From JACKIP01 sp963710165 (lineage in GTDB: Bacteria > Pseudomonadota > Alphaproteobacteria > Micavibrionales > Micavibrionaceae), in NCBI GenBank assembly GCA_963710165.1, contig CAVPYZ010000004.1, positions 124,001 through 188,000 of the forward strand: DNA of 64,000 nucleotides. The letters are read 5' to 3'. Of this stretch, positions 56,608 through 64,000 are shown one piece after another. Each line of letters starts with the position of its first letter. Within the stretch, counting starts at the first letter, position 1. The position numbers and the translations under genes are program-made. A model generated the notes under the pieces. It was not told the DNA's origin. It ran no database searches and saw nothing but the letters and a program-made list of their open reading frames with translations.

Positions 56608-57038
56608 TGAAAAACATCCTCATTCTTAATGGTCCGAATTTGAACATGTTGGGGCTTCGTGAGCCGGAAATCTATGGAATAGATACGTTAAAAGATATTG
56701 AAAAAAGTTGTTGCGATATTGCTAGCGAGCAAAATTTCAAGATCGATTTTCGTCAATCCAATCATGAAGGCGAGCTTGTGACGTGGATACAGGATGAGCG
56801 AGACAATATTGACGGGCTTATTATCAATGCCGCCGCATATACACATACATCGGTTGCCATACATGACGCTTTGAAGCTATTAAATGTACCAATTATAGAG
56901 GTTCATTTATCTGATCCTGAGACGCGGGAAGACTTTCGCCATGTATCATATATTCAGCCAGTCGCAACCAAGGTTATCAAAGGGTTAGGTGTAAAATCAT
57001 ACACAGAAGCCTTATCTTATTTACACGAGATTCTTTGA
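56607..57038 (+). CDS. aroQ: AroQ, type II 3-dehydroquinate dehydratase
   Basis: A 143-residue dodecameric-type dehydratase of the shikimate pathway. The N-terminal ILNGPNLNMLGLREPEIYG includes the catalytic Tyr23. The QSNHEGELVTWIQ segment and INAAAYTHTSVAIHDAL carry the substrate-binding Asn and the catalytic His/Glu region. The length is typical. It is followed 58 bases later by accB-accC; the aroQ-accB-accC order is common in alphaproteobacteria and supports cotranscription. Confidence 0.97.
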   Translation: MKNILILNGPNLNMLGLREPEIYGIDTLKDIEKSCCDIASEQNFKIDFRQSNHEGELVTWIQDERDNIDGLIINAAAYTHTSVAIHDALKLLNVPIIEVHLSDPETREDFRHVSYIQPVATKVIKGLGVKSYTEALSYLHEIL

Positions 57039-57096
57039 CATCAGATATATTTTTAAGTAGGTTTGCACCTTACGTTAACAGCCATGGAAAAAATGA

Positions 57097-57552
57097 ATGA
57101 AAATCAATGCTGAAGCTATTCGGGAACTTGCAGAATTGCTTGACGAAACAGGGTTAACAGAAATTGAAGTTGCCGATGGTGACAAATCAATCCGTGTTAA
57201 TAAAGGCGCCATGGTCATGGCAAATGGCGGCGGTGCGCCTGTTCAAATGTCATCTGACCCGACTGTGCCACAAGCGGCCAATGCTGATGCACCTGCAACA
57301 ACGGCGATTGATGATCATCCGGGTGCGGTCACTGCGCCGATGGTTGGTACAGCTTATATGGCGGCGGAGCCGGACGCGCCCGCCTTTATTTCAAAAGGGG
57401 CTTCCGTGAATGAAGGTGATACAATCCTGATTATTGAAGCGATGAAAGTCATGAACCCGATTAAGGCACCCCGTAGTGGGACAGTAACACAAATAGTTGT
57501 TGAAAACGGCACACCGGTTGAATTTGGTGATGTGCTGGTTGTGATTGAGTAA
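57097..57552 (+). CDS. accB: AccB, biotin carboxyl carrier protein
   Basis: A 151-residue subunit of acetyl-CoA carboxylase. The N-terminal dimerisation part (1-40) leads to an Ala/Pro-rich linker and the biotinyl domain (about 78-151). The biotin-accepting lysine is K117 in EAMKVMN. The domain shows the characteristic thumb-containing pattern GTAYMAAEPDAPAFISKG. It carries carboxybiotin between AccC and the carboxyltransferase. accC follows two bases after its stop. Confidence 0.97.
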   Translation: MKINAEAIRELAELLDETGLTEIEVADGDKSIRVNKGAMVMANGGGAPVQMSSDPTVPQAANADAPATTAIDDHPGAVTAPMVGTAYMAAEPDAPAFISKGASVNEGDTILIIEAMKVMNPIKAPRSGTVTQIVVENGTPVEFGDVLVVIE

Positions 57553-57554
57553 GT

Positions 57555-58904
57555 ATGTTTAAAAAAATTCTGATCGCCAATCGCGGCGAAATTGCCCTTC
57601 GTATTATTCGTGCCTGTCGAGAGATGGGAATTGAAACGGTCGCCGTTCACTCTACTGCGGATGCTAATTCAATGGCTGTTCGTTTGGCGGATGAGTCTGT
57701 TTGTATTGGTCCACCTGCGGCAAAAGATAGTTATCTTTACATGCCCGCAATTATTTCAGCGGCAGAGGTCACGGGTGCAGAAGCCATCCATCCGGGTTAT
57801 GGTTTTTTATCAGAGAATTCGACATTTGCACGCATGATTGAAGAACACGGCTTTACTTTTATCGGCCCGAAGCCCGAGCATATCGATATGATGGGTGACA
57901 AGGTTATGGCGAAGAAAACCGTTATGGCGCTCGATATTCCCTGCGTTCCCGGCTCTGATGGTGCGCTTGAAAGTCTGGAAGACGCGCAACGTATTGGGGA
58001 TGAGGGTGGTTACCCCATGCTGATCAAAGCGGCAAGCGGCGGCGGAGGTAAGGGTATGAAGGTCGTACGCAGTTCCGAAGAAATGGCAGAAGCTTACCGC
58101 ACCGCGCGGTCTGAGGCCAAAGCCAATTTCGGGGATGATACGGTCTATATGGAGAAATATCTGGAGAAGCCGCGCCATATTGAAATTCAGGTTTTTGGTG
58201 ATACGCATGGCAATGCCATTCATCTGGGGGAGCGTGATTGCTCTATTCAACGTCGTCATCAAAAACTGGTCGAAGAAGCACCATCACCGATTTTGTCAGA
58301 AGAAGAACGTGACGATATTGGTCGTAAATCGGCGAAAATGGTGCGGGAGCTAGGGTATCGTGGTGCGGGAACGATTGAATATCTATATGAAAATGGTAAT
58401 TTCTATTTCATGGAAATGAACACACGTATTCAGGTTGAGCATCCTGTAACAGAGATGATTACAGATGTCGATCTGATCGCAGAACAGATCAAGGTCGCGG
58501 CAGGTGAGCCGTTAAGCATTCAAAAAGAAAAGTTACATCTGCGTGGTCACGCCATTGAAATCCGTATAAATGCGGAAGATCCGCAAAATAACTTTGCGCC
58601 ATCCCCCGGTAAAATTACGCAGTTTCATGCGCCGGGTGGATTAAACGTGCGGTTGGATAGTGCGATATATCAAGGGTATTCTATTCCGCCCTATTATGAT
58701 TCAATGATTGGCAAATTGATCGTGAAGGGGCGTAACCGCGCGGAATGTATTGCCAGATTGCGTCGTGCCATCCGAGAAACAGTGATTGAAGGGGTGAAAA
58801 CAACACTTCCTTTGCATGACTGGATTTTATCACAGCCGGAATTTATATCTGGTGATTATACAATTCACTGGCTTGAAAAAAGACTGGCCGAGCTCGAAAA
58901 TTAA
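57555..58904 (+). CDS. accC: AccC, biotin carboxylase
   Basis: A 449-residue ATP-grasp enzyme carboxylating biotin on AccB. Signatures are HPGYGFLSEN, the glycine-rich ATP loop SGGGGKGMK, ERDCSIQRRHQK, and the metal/bicarbonate region FMEMNTRIQVEHPVTE. The length and the uninterrupted frame match the family. It is followed six bases later by an unrelated membrane-protein gene, so the operon may continue. Confidence 0.98.
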   Translation: MFKKILIANRGEIALRIIRACREMGIETVAVHSTADANSMAVRLADESVCIGPPAAKDSYLYMPAIISAAEVTGAEAIHPGYGFLSENSTFARMIEEHGFTFIGPKPEHIDMMGDKVMAKKTVMALDIPCVPGSDGALESLEDAQRIGDEGGYPMLIKAASGGGGKGMKVVRSSEEMAEAYRTARSEAKANFGDDTVYMEKYLEKPRHIEIQVFGDTHGNAIHLGERDCSIQRRHQKLVEEAPSPILSEEERDDIGRKSAKMVRELGYRGAGTIEYLYENGNFYFMEMNTRIQVEHPVTEMITDVDLIAEQIKVAAGEPLSIQKEKLHLRGHAIEIRINAEDPQNNFAPSPGKITQFHAPGGLNVRLDSAIYQGYSIPPYYDSMIGKLIVKGRNRAECIARLRRAIRETVIEGVKTTLPLHDWILSQPEFISGDYTIHWLEKRLAELEN

Positions 58905-58909
58905 TTCTC

Positions 58910-59542
58910 ATGTGGCAAATATTATATAAAAACCGCTTTTTGTTATTGCTGTTCAGTCTTGTGACAATTCTCCTTTCTGGTATCTTTTTTACGAACCATT
59001 TTTTTGATGTTTCTTTTCAATATATGACGGCTGATGTGACGGCGATTGGGGGACTGAAACCGCTTGCTGGAATTCTATCAAGTATAGGCATATTAATGTG
59101 GATCGTAGCGGCCGTTATATGTCTGTTTGTAAGTCAGCATATACCAAACGATAGGAAGTGTTTCTTTTTAGTCTCATGGGGCTTTTTTACAGCTTACCTG
59201 GGGTTTGATGACCTTTTTCTTTTGCATGAATGGATATTGCCTAGCCTCACAAATTTGGATGAAAATGTTATTATTACGTTTTATATAATGATAGCCGCTG
59301 GTCTTTTTTATAAATTCAAAAGTGATATCAAACAGAGTGACTGGACGTTCTTCATCGCCGCGATATTCTTCTTTGCTCTATCAATTTTGATTGATTTGGT
59401 GGGTAATGAAACGCCGAGCCAGTTTTTCTATGAAGATGGTGCGAAATTTATCGGTATTACTTGTTGGATGGTGTATTTTGTAAAGGTAAGTTCTAAATAT
59501 TTGAGTGATAAAGATGAAAAAGAATCTCGGTGCATTTTATGA
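58910..59542 (+). CDS. Six-helix membrane protein, unknown
   Basis: Not recognised. A 210-residue protein with hydrophobic segments at about 8-26, 48-74, 84-106, 118-137, 143-165 and 177-198, so inner-membrane. FGFDDLFLLHEW-like acidic/His residues lie in the loop after helix three (YLGFDDLFLLHEWI), a pattern that may form a polar site within the membrane. It ends by overlapping the methyltransferase gene by about 29 bases. Cotranscribed with accC on one side by a five-base gap. Function unknown. Confidence 0.65.
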   Translation: MWQILYKNRFLLLLFSLVTILLSGIFFTNHFFDVSFQYMTADVTAIGGLKPLAGILSSIGILMWIVAAVICLFVSQHIPNDRKCFFLVSWGFFTAYLGFDDLFLLHEWILPSLTNLDENVIITFYIMIAAGLFYKFKSDIKQSDWTFFIAAIFFFALSILIDLVGNETPSQFFYEDGAKFIGITCWMVYFVKVSSKYLSDKDEKESRCIL

Positions 59543-60314
59543 TGAGACAAGTGATTTTCAACAGGCGCAATTTAATTATCTAAGAAAGCTGATCGAAGAT
59601 CATATTGATGTGAATTCAATAGATACCATCCTGGATATTGGTTCAGGAACGGGGCAAAGAACCGAGCAATGTTTTGATATTTTTCCGCAATTACAACATA
59701 TAACGGGATTAGAGCCCGATCCGGATATGTTCTTACAGGCGGTTGAAAATCATAAAAATGATCGTATTCAGTATTTAAAAAAACCGGCATCACACGTTCG
59801 TAACATGGAAGTGGGAACAGGGCATTTTGATTTATTATTATCACATTGGACTCTGCATTGGGTGAAAGATAAGAGTGATTTATTCTCCAGCATGGAGCGT
59901 GTGATTGATAAAGAAAGCAAACTTGTGTTTTCCACGTGTGAAAGATTACCACAAATTTTGCTTGATCTGGATGAATATATACGTGTTGAGTTAGGAATTT
60001 CTCCCTATGGCGAATCGCCGTTTCATTATTATGAGCGTACGCAATGGGAAGGATTACTCAAAGAAAACGGCTGGAATATTAAGCATATTGAAAATTTTAC
60101 CGTTGATCATGAAGTTGACGACGCTGAAACCTATTTAGAACATTGGTTCACAGCTAGTACAGGAAAATTTACCTATAATCGTCATTTGGTTGAAATTAGT
60201 GAATTATCACGCAATGATCTGGTTTGGTTTATGGAGAATAAATACGGTACAGGTGAAAAGGCCAGAGGATTGAAATTTACTGAAGATGTTTTATTTGCTA
60301 TAGCCGAGAAGTAA
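59514..60314 (+). CDS. SAM-dependent methyltransferase, BioC/Tam-like
   Basis: A 266-residue class I methyltransferase. The SAM-binding glycine loop LDIGSGTGQRTE, the acidic GLEPDPDM after strand two, and the DLLLSHWTLHWV motif after strand four are typical of BioC/trans-aconitate methyltransferase relatives. No other biotin gene lies nearby and a BioC role is not claimed. The start is set at ATG 59514; a GTG three codons upstream is possible. The C-terminal third (about 150-266) is a substrate-recognition cap without known motif. It converges on the YgjV-like gene with a 17-base overlap of the ends. Confidence 0.82.
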   Translation: MKKNLGAFYDETSDFQQAQFNYLRKLIEDHIDVNSIDTILDIGSGTGQRTEQCFDIFPQLQHITGLEPDPDMFLQAVENHKNDRIQYLKKPASHVRNMEVGTGHFDLLLSHWTLHWVKDKSDLFSSMERVIDKESKLVFSTCERLPQILLDLDEYIRVELGISPYGESPFHYYERTQWEGLLKENGWNIKHIENFTVDHEVDDAETYLEHWFTASTGKFTYNRHLVEISELSRNDLVWFMENKYGTGEKARGLKFTEDVLFAIAEK

Positions 60315-60810
60315 TATCTTCCTCAGCTTTTTTTATACCGTAAATTGTTCTGGCATTCGCACCTAGATAAAATATTTCCAACAGAGCCGGCCCGATTGAC
60401 CCTTGCAAAACATTATGGATGAGCCAAAGCGATGATGTCATAAACAGCCCATAACGCATGGGAATTGCCTTTAAATAAAACATGGAATATGTTCCTATCA
60501 ATCCAGCGATAATCGGTAAGATATCAATCCAGTCATAAATACAAAAGTACCCTAAAGGAATGTAGGCAAGAAAGAAAACGGGTGCGTATGGTTTGGCGGA
60601 TTGGAATATAGATATAAAAGAGCGCGTTCCTCCCAGAGCAGCTGCGCCCGCGCCGACATATGCGCCTATTAAGAGAAAATGCGTGGCTACGATAAAACAG
60701 GCCGTGGCGATGAGAAATTTAAGCTGACGATCGTCTTTGGAAAGAAAGGCGGATACGCCGATAATAAAAGCCAGTATTCCCAATCCTTGAATGAATACAT
60801 CATAGAGCAT
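60298..60810 (-). CDS. YgjV-like inner-membrane protein
   Basis: A 170-residue membrane protein with five to six hydrophobic segments and the small-residue pattern of the YgjV family: ILAFIIGVSAFLSKDDRQLKFL at the N-terminus and LWLIHNVLQGSIGPALLEI with the NxxxGS motif near the C-terminus. Role unknown. It lies 43 bases downstream of rho on the same strand, so it may be transcribed by read-through from rho. A small hairpin (AAAGC/GCTTT) is in the gap. Confidence 0.8.
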   Translation of the reverse strand: MLYDVFIQGLGILAFIIGVSAFLSKDDRQLKFLIATACFIVATHFLLIGAYVGAGAAALGGTRSFISIFQSAKPYAPVFFLAYIPLGYFCIYDWIDILPIIAGLIGTYSMFYLKAIPMRYGLFMTSSLWLIHNVLQGSIGPALLEIFYLGANARTIYGIKKAEEDITSRL

Positions 60811-60853
60811 AATGCCTGTTTAAAGCGTTATGCTTTGAATGTCAAAAAGATCG

Positions 60854-62119
60854 TTATTGGTTCATCGACTGGAAAAATTCTTGATTGCTCTTCGTATCTT
60901 TCAATTTGGTAATCAGGAATTCAACGGCGTCAACTGTGCCCATCGGGTTAAGAATACGACGTAAAACCCACATTTTTTGAAGGTCAGGGCCAACCAGAAG
61001 CTCTTCTTTACGTGTACCTGATTTCTGGATGTCAATTGCAGGGAAGACGCGTTTATCGGCAATTTTACGGTCCAGAACGATTTCCGCGTTACCGGTTCCT
61101 TTAAATTCTTCAAAAATAACCTCATCCATACGCGATCCCGTATCGATCAATGCCGTGGCAATAATTGTTAAAGAACCGCCCTGTTCGATATTACGCGCCG
61201 CACCAAAGAAGCGTTTAGGACGTTGCAGGGCGTTTGCATCAACACCACCTGTTAGAACCTTACCGGATGAGGGGACAACAGTGTTATAGGCACGTGCTAA
61301 ACGGGTAATTGAATCGAGCAAGATGACAACGTCACGCTTTTGTTCGACCAAACGCTTGGCTTTTTCCATGACCATTTCGGCGACCTGTACGTGACGCGCG
61401 GCAGGTTCATCGAAGGTTGAGGAAATAACTTCCCCCTTAACGCTTCGTGCCATGTCTGTCACTTCTTCCGGGCGTTCATCAATCAATAAAACGATTAAAT
61501 AGGCATCAGGATGGTTTTTCGCAACGGATTCAGCCACATTTTGCAGCATAACGGTTTTACCCGTACGCGGCGGTGCAACGATCAAGGCGCGTTGACCGAA
61601 CCCGAGTGGAGAGACCATTTCAATAATGCGCTGCGTAAAGTTTTGTTGTTTTTTCTTGGTTGGATCATGTTCCAGTTCAAGATTGATTTTACGTTCCGGA
61701 TAAAGCGGTGTCAGGTTATCAAAATTTATACGATGGCGGAGTTTATCTGGCGCTTCACCATTAACCGTTTCAACATTTATCAGCGCAAAATAACGCTCGG
61801 ATTCTTTCGGTGAGCGAATGCCCCCCATAATGATATCGCCTGTGCGCAGACCAAATTTTCTGATCTGTCCGGGGGCAACATAAATATCGTCGGGCCCGGG
61901 TAAATAATTTTCTTCGGGGGAACGTAAAAAACCAAAGCCGTCTTGTAACACTTCCAAAACACCTGTTCCGGCGATGGGTACATTATTTTCGGCAAGCTGT
62001 TTAAGGATGGCAAACATAATATCCTGTTTGCGAAGGTTACCGACATTTTCAATACCTAGTTCTTCTGCAAAAGCGAGGAGTTCAGCGGGGCTGCGGTGTT
62101 TAAGTTCCTGAAGATTCAT
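60854..62119 (-). CDS. rho: Rho, transcription termination factor
   Basis: A 421-residue hexameric RNA helicase. The N-terminal Rho-N helix bundle (1-45) and the OSB RNA-binding domain with LEVLQDGFGFLRSPEENYLPGPDDIYV (read in parts about 55-82) precede the motor. Walker A is VAPPRTGKTV (181-190), Walker B VVILLDSITR, and the arginine-finger and Q-loop regions are conserved (RPKRFFGAARN). The length is on the short side but normal for alphaproteobacteria. The 600-base upstream gap holds a candidate sRNA and is unusually long for this window. Confidence 0.98.
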   Translation of the reverse strand: MNLQELKHRSPAELLAFAEELGIENVGNLRKQDIMFAILKQLAENNVPIAGTGVLEVLQDGFGFLRSPEENYLPGPDDIYVAPGQIRKFGLRTGDIIMGGIRSPKESERYFALINVETVNGEAPDKLRHRINFDNLTPLYPERKINLELEHDPTKKKQQNFTQRIIEMVSPLGFGQRALIVAPPRTGKTVMLQNVAESVAKNHPDAYLIVLLIDERPEEVTDMARSVKGEVISSTFDEPAARHVQVAEMVMEKAKRLVEQKRDVVILLDSITRLARAYNTVVPSSGKVLTGGVDANALQRPKRFFGAARNIEQGGSLTIIATALIDTGSRMDEVIFEEFKGTGNAEIVLDRKIADKRVFPAIDIQKSGTRKEELLVGPDLQKMWVLRRILNPMGTVDAVEFLITKLKDTKSNQEFFQSMNQ

Positions 62120-62441
62120 GATGTTTTATATTTTTTTGAGATGGGTTATTAGGTTGAATACCTTGATAGACGTAAATCTACCGTTGTTTAATTATCTTGT
62201 TTTTATGAAGATTTATTTGAAGTTAATTCAAATAATCTTACATTCCTATTCGTTAAATTTTGTTAAAGCCCGAGGAATTATTTTTTTGTTTTCCTGAATT
62301 GATCGCACTGGCAATCTTTAAAACAACATTGTTAGAAAATATTCAGGAATTTGATAATTTTATAGTCCCACAAAAATAAAGAGTCAACAAGTTTTTAAAT
62401 GCATGGTTTTGTTTGGATTTTTCATTCAGGGTCATAGCGAG
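62120..62441. other. AT-rich gap upstream of rho
   Basis: About 320 bases with no supported open frame. It is strongly AT-rich and must contain the rho promoter and leader, but I cannot fix a promoter by eye. The candidate sRNA ends at its right border. Confidence 0.4.
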
Positions 62442-62496
62442 TTTTTAAAAAGGAAAGTCCAGCCCCATCATATTCTATGACAAAGGCTGGACTTCC
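62442..62496 (-). terminator. Intrinsic terminator on the minus strand
   Basis: A 12-pair stem, GGAAGTCCAGCC with GGCTGGACTTTCC (one bulged T), encloses a 20-base loop that has its own small CATA/TATG pairing. On the minus strand it is followed directly by TTTTT, the form of a Rho-independent terminator. No protein gene on the minus strand precedes it, so it should end a noncoding transcript. Confidence 0.7.
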
Positions 62497-62593
62497 TGTG
62501 GGGATCTCGTTCGCGACCTCGTAAGTGGGTTAGGTCAGGGTTCACGGTCAGAGATGATGCGAACGAAAACTTTTAAACTTTAACTTTTTCTAT
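62443..62593 (-). ncRNA. Candidate small RNA upstream of rho
   Basis: The unit is bounded by a promoter-like element at 62604-62619 and the terminator at 62442-62496, giving about 150 bases on the minus strand. Inside, CGTTCGC (near 62560) pairs with GCGAACG (near 62513) and stacks on GACCT/AGGTC, leaving a cytosine-rich loop. The size is like 6S RNA, but I cannot match its consensus, so no family is assigned. There is no open frame. Confidence 0.5.
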
Positions 62594-62603
62594 TAATTAC
62601 CTT

Positions 62604-62619
62604 TGCGAGAAACGTGCCA
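62604..62619 (-). promoter_or_regulatory. Sigma-54-like promoter of the candidate sRNA
   Basis: The minus strand reads TGGCACG-N4-TCGCA, one base from the sigma-54 consensus TGGCACG-N4-TTGCA, with the GG and GC pairs ten bases apart as required. The TTGGCA part could also serve as a sigma-70 -35 box with ATTAAT about 17 bases on. Which one is used cannot be decided here. Confidence 0.4.
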
Positions 62620-62723
62620 AACCAAAAGAGAGGAAATACCTAGGTTTGTTCTATTAAAGGCAGGTAAATTTTGCCGATCATATAGATACAATTTTCCTTG
62701 CGGGTGCGCTCTATTGCTCTATT

Positions 62724-63632
62724 ATGTGGAAGATGAATAAAAAACTCGGTTTTGGTGTTGCGCTTTTCTTTATTGCCTGTCTATTTGGCAGTGCCTTTTT
62801 GTTGGCTGATGCGGATAAAGTGCCGTCCATTCAAACAGTTGCGGCCAAGGTCGGTATCGTCAAGCCGCTTGATGGAAAGATGCAACCACATAAAGCGCTG
62901 TATGATATTTCCATGATTTCCTCTAGTAACGGATCACAAATTATCAATATCAGCGGCAGTATGTATTTTGAATGGAAGCCAACCTGTGAGGCATGGTTGA
63001 CAGATCACAGATTTAATTTGACTTATGAATATGCAGATTCCCCCGCCATGCGTATTACGTCGGACTTCTCAACGTGGGAAGCACGAGATGGCAGTTTGTT
63101 TAATTTTTCATCACGTCGCAGCCGTGACGGACAGCTCTATGAAGAGATTAGAGGGCAGGCAACGCGCAATGAAGATGGGAGCGGTTTCGCAGCTTACAAG
63201 ATGCCTGCGGATTTGGAATTCGACCTACCGCAAGGTTTTGTGTTTCCGATGCAACATACAGTTAGTGTCGTAGACGCGATGGCAGATGATAAACCGAATT
63301 TTGTGAATAAAGTCCTGTTTGATGGCAGTGATATTGAAGGCCCGATCGAGGTAAATGCATTTTTAGGTCAAAAGGCCAATGCCATGGCACGCGTTTCAAT
63401 GACACCGAAAATAGATAGTGCGTTGCTGAATGGGAAGGCGCGTGATGTTCAAATGGCTTTTTTCCCCTTGGCGGATGAAGAGTTATTTGCCGCTGATTAT
63501 GAAATGAACGCTCTATTCCATGAAAATAGCGTGATAAGCGATATGAACATCGACTATAACGAATTCGCCATTCGGCAACAGCTGGTGGCGCTAGAGCAAA
63601 TCGATACAAATCTGAGCTGCGACAAAAATTGA
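62724..63632 (+). CDS. eipB: EipB-family envelope protein (DUF1849)
   Basis: A 302-residue periplasmic beta-spiral protein. The signal segment (about 8-28) and the family-typical HKALYDI start are present, as are the SGSMYFEWKPTCEAW motif, TWEARDGSLFNF and the GFVFPMQHT stretch. The disulfide pair expected for EipB is C88 with C299 near the C-terminus. In Brucella, EipB supports envelope integrity. Two ATGs (62724 and 62733) are possible starts. The next gene is divK on the same strand, 58 bases on. Confidence 0.9.
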   Translation: MWKMNKKLGFGVALFFIACLFGSAFLLADADKVPSIQTVAAKVGIVKPLDGKMQPHKALYDISMISSSNGSQIINISGSMYFEWKPTCEAWLTDHRFNLTYEYADSPAMRITSDFSTWEARDGSLFNFSSRRSRDGQLYEEIRGQATRNEDGSGFAAYKMPADLEFDLPQGFVFPMQHTVSVVDAMADDKPNFVNKVLFDGSDIEGPIEVNAFLGQKANAMARVSMTPKIDSALLNGKARDVQMAFFPLADEELFAADYEMNALFHENSVISDMNIDYNEFAIRQQLVALEQIDTNLSCDKN

Positions 63633-63690
63633 GGATATGGTAAGGTTTGATCTGTAAGATGAAACCTTATATTTCCGGGACACACATTAT

Positions 63691-64000
63691 ATGACGCGAA
63701 AGAAAGTATTAATTGTTGAAGATAACGAGCTGAACATGAAATTGTTCCGTGATTTGTTGGAGGCGCATGATATTCACGCCATTGAAACGCGCGATGGATT
63801 GAAAGTTATGGATCTGGCGCGTGAGCATAAGCCTGATCTGATCTTAATGGATATTCAATTGCCGCAGATTTCGGGGCTAGATGTTACCAAAATGTTGAAA
63901 CAGGATGATGAATTAAAGACAATTCCTGTCATTGCCGTCACCGCCTTTGCGATGAAAGGTGATGAAGAAAAAATCAGAAGTGGCGGATGCGAAGATTATC
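63691..64000 (+). CDS. divK: DivK-like single-domain response regulator (cut by window end)
   Basis: The first 103 codons of a receiver: VLIVEDNELNMKLFRDLLE, phosphoacceptor D54 in LILMDIQLPQISG and AVTAFAMKGDEEKI match DivK, the cell-cycle receiver of alphaproteobacteria that acts with PleC, DivJ and DivL. The conserved lysine and the C-terminus lie beyond position 64000. It supports the alphaproteobacterial assignment of the window. No pleD lies within view. Confidence 0.9.
   Translation, partial: MTRKKVLIVEDNELNMKLFRDLLEAHDIHAIETRDGLKVMDLAREHKPDLILMDIQLPQISGLDVTKMLKQDDELKTIPVIAVTAFAMKGDEEKIRSGGCEDY

Noticed and set aside
62443..62593. 6S RNA assignment
   Set aside because: The size fits, but I could not find the long closing stem and central bubble expected for 6S.
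62443..62600. RNase P RNA on the plus strand (GGAAAGTCC resembles its conserved core)
   Set aside because: The match is only nine bases, it is part of a perfect terminator stem, and the remaining space is too short for the other conserved regions.

Overview
The window looks like chromosome of an AT-leaning alphaproteobacterium. The support is lineage-typical genes: a DivK-type receiver, an EipB/DUF1849 envelope protein, a DUF3035 (BamF-type) lipoprotein, and a GAAC-N7-GAAC-like box before uvrA. I cannot name a genus. Most of the sequence is densely packed housekeeping genes, with a few AT-rich accessory patches.

Layout. (1) 0.2-2.2 kb: a PAS histidine kinase with a single-domain response regulator. 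(2) 2.3-8.5 kb: a Sad-type aldehyde dehydrogenase, then tamA-tamB on the minus strand. (3) 8.6-22.1 kb: a self-contained type I secretion locus. It holds a TolC-like channel and an OmpR-type regulator (minus strand), facing a 698-residue signal-peptide-less acidic protein. That protein is followed by two different ABC half-transporters, an HlyD adaptor and three phosphorelay proteins in one tight run. (4) 22.2-24.8 kb: a pyruvyl-transferase-family gene and a DUF3095 gene with one frameshift. (5) 24.8-26.8 kb: an AT-rich mini-island with two orphan genes, bounded by an intact tRNA-Arg(ACG) and a decayed copy of that tRNA's 3' part. (6) 26.9-38.5 kb: a membrane-fusion-like periplasmic protein, folD, yggT, an HExxH protein, acnA, a large orphan gene, an M48 protease, two DsbA-like proteins and purQ. 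(7) 38.5-41.3 kb: a bufferin-type (copper-binding RiPP) operon bufA-bufB-bufC-doxX behind an ECF-sigma-like promoter. (8) 41.2-51.8 kb: lspA, bamF-like, an active/inactive M16 peptidase pair, pgi, a pentapeptide protein, uvrA and two small genes. (9) 52.5-55.2 kb: gyrA, complete in length but broken by about 14 small indels, almost all one-base losses in base runs. (10) 55.2-64 kb: two orphan genes, aroQ, accB-accC, a methyltransferase, a YgjV-like gene, rho, a candidate small RNA, eipB and the start of divK.

The most interesting unit is the secretion locus. Its substrate candidate carries seven collagen-like triplets, three DPVED repeats, and no Lys or Arg in its last 303 residues. Its two ABC subunits have both lost several canonical ATPase residues, in different positions. 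The export genes are joined to a receiver-HATPase protein, a receiver with a novel N-terminal half, and a hybrid kinase with HPt. The divergent promoter region carries TTGAA elements at helical-turn spacing. The second most informative signal is gyrA, where indel damage is confined to one gene. All functional calls come from reading motifs in the sequence; no database search was run.
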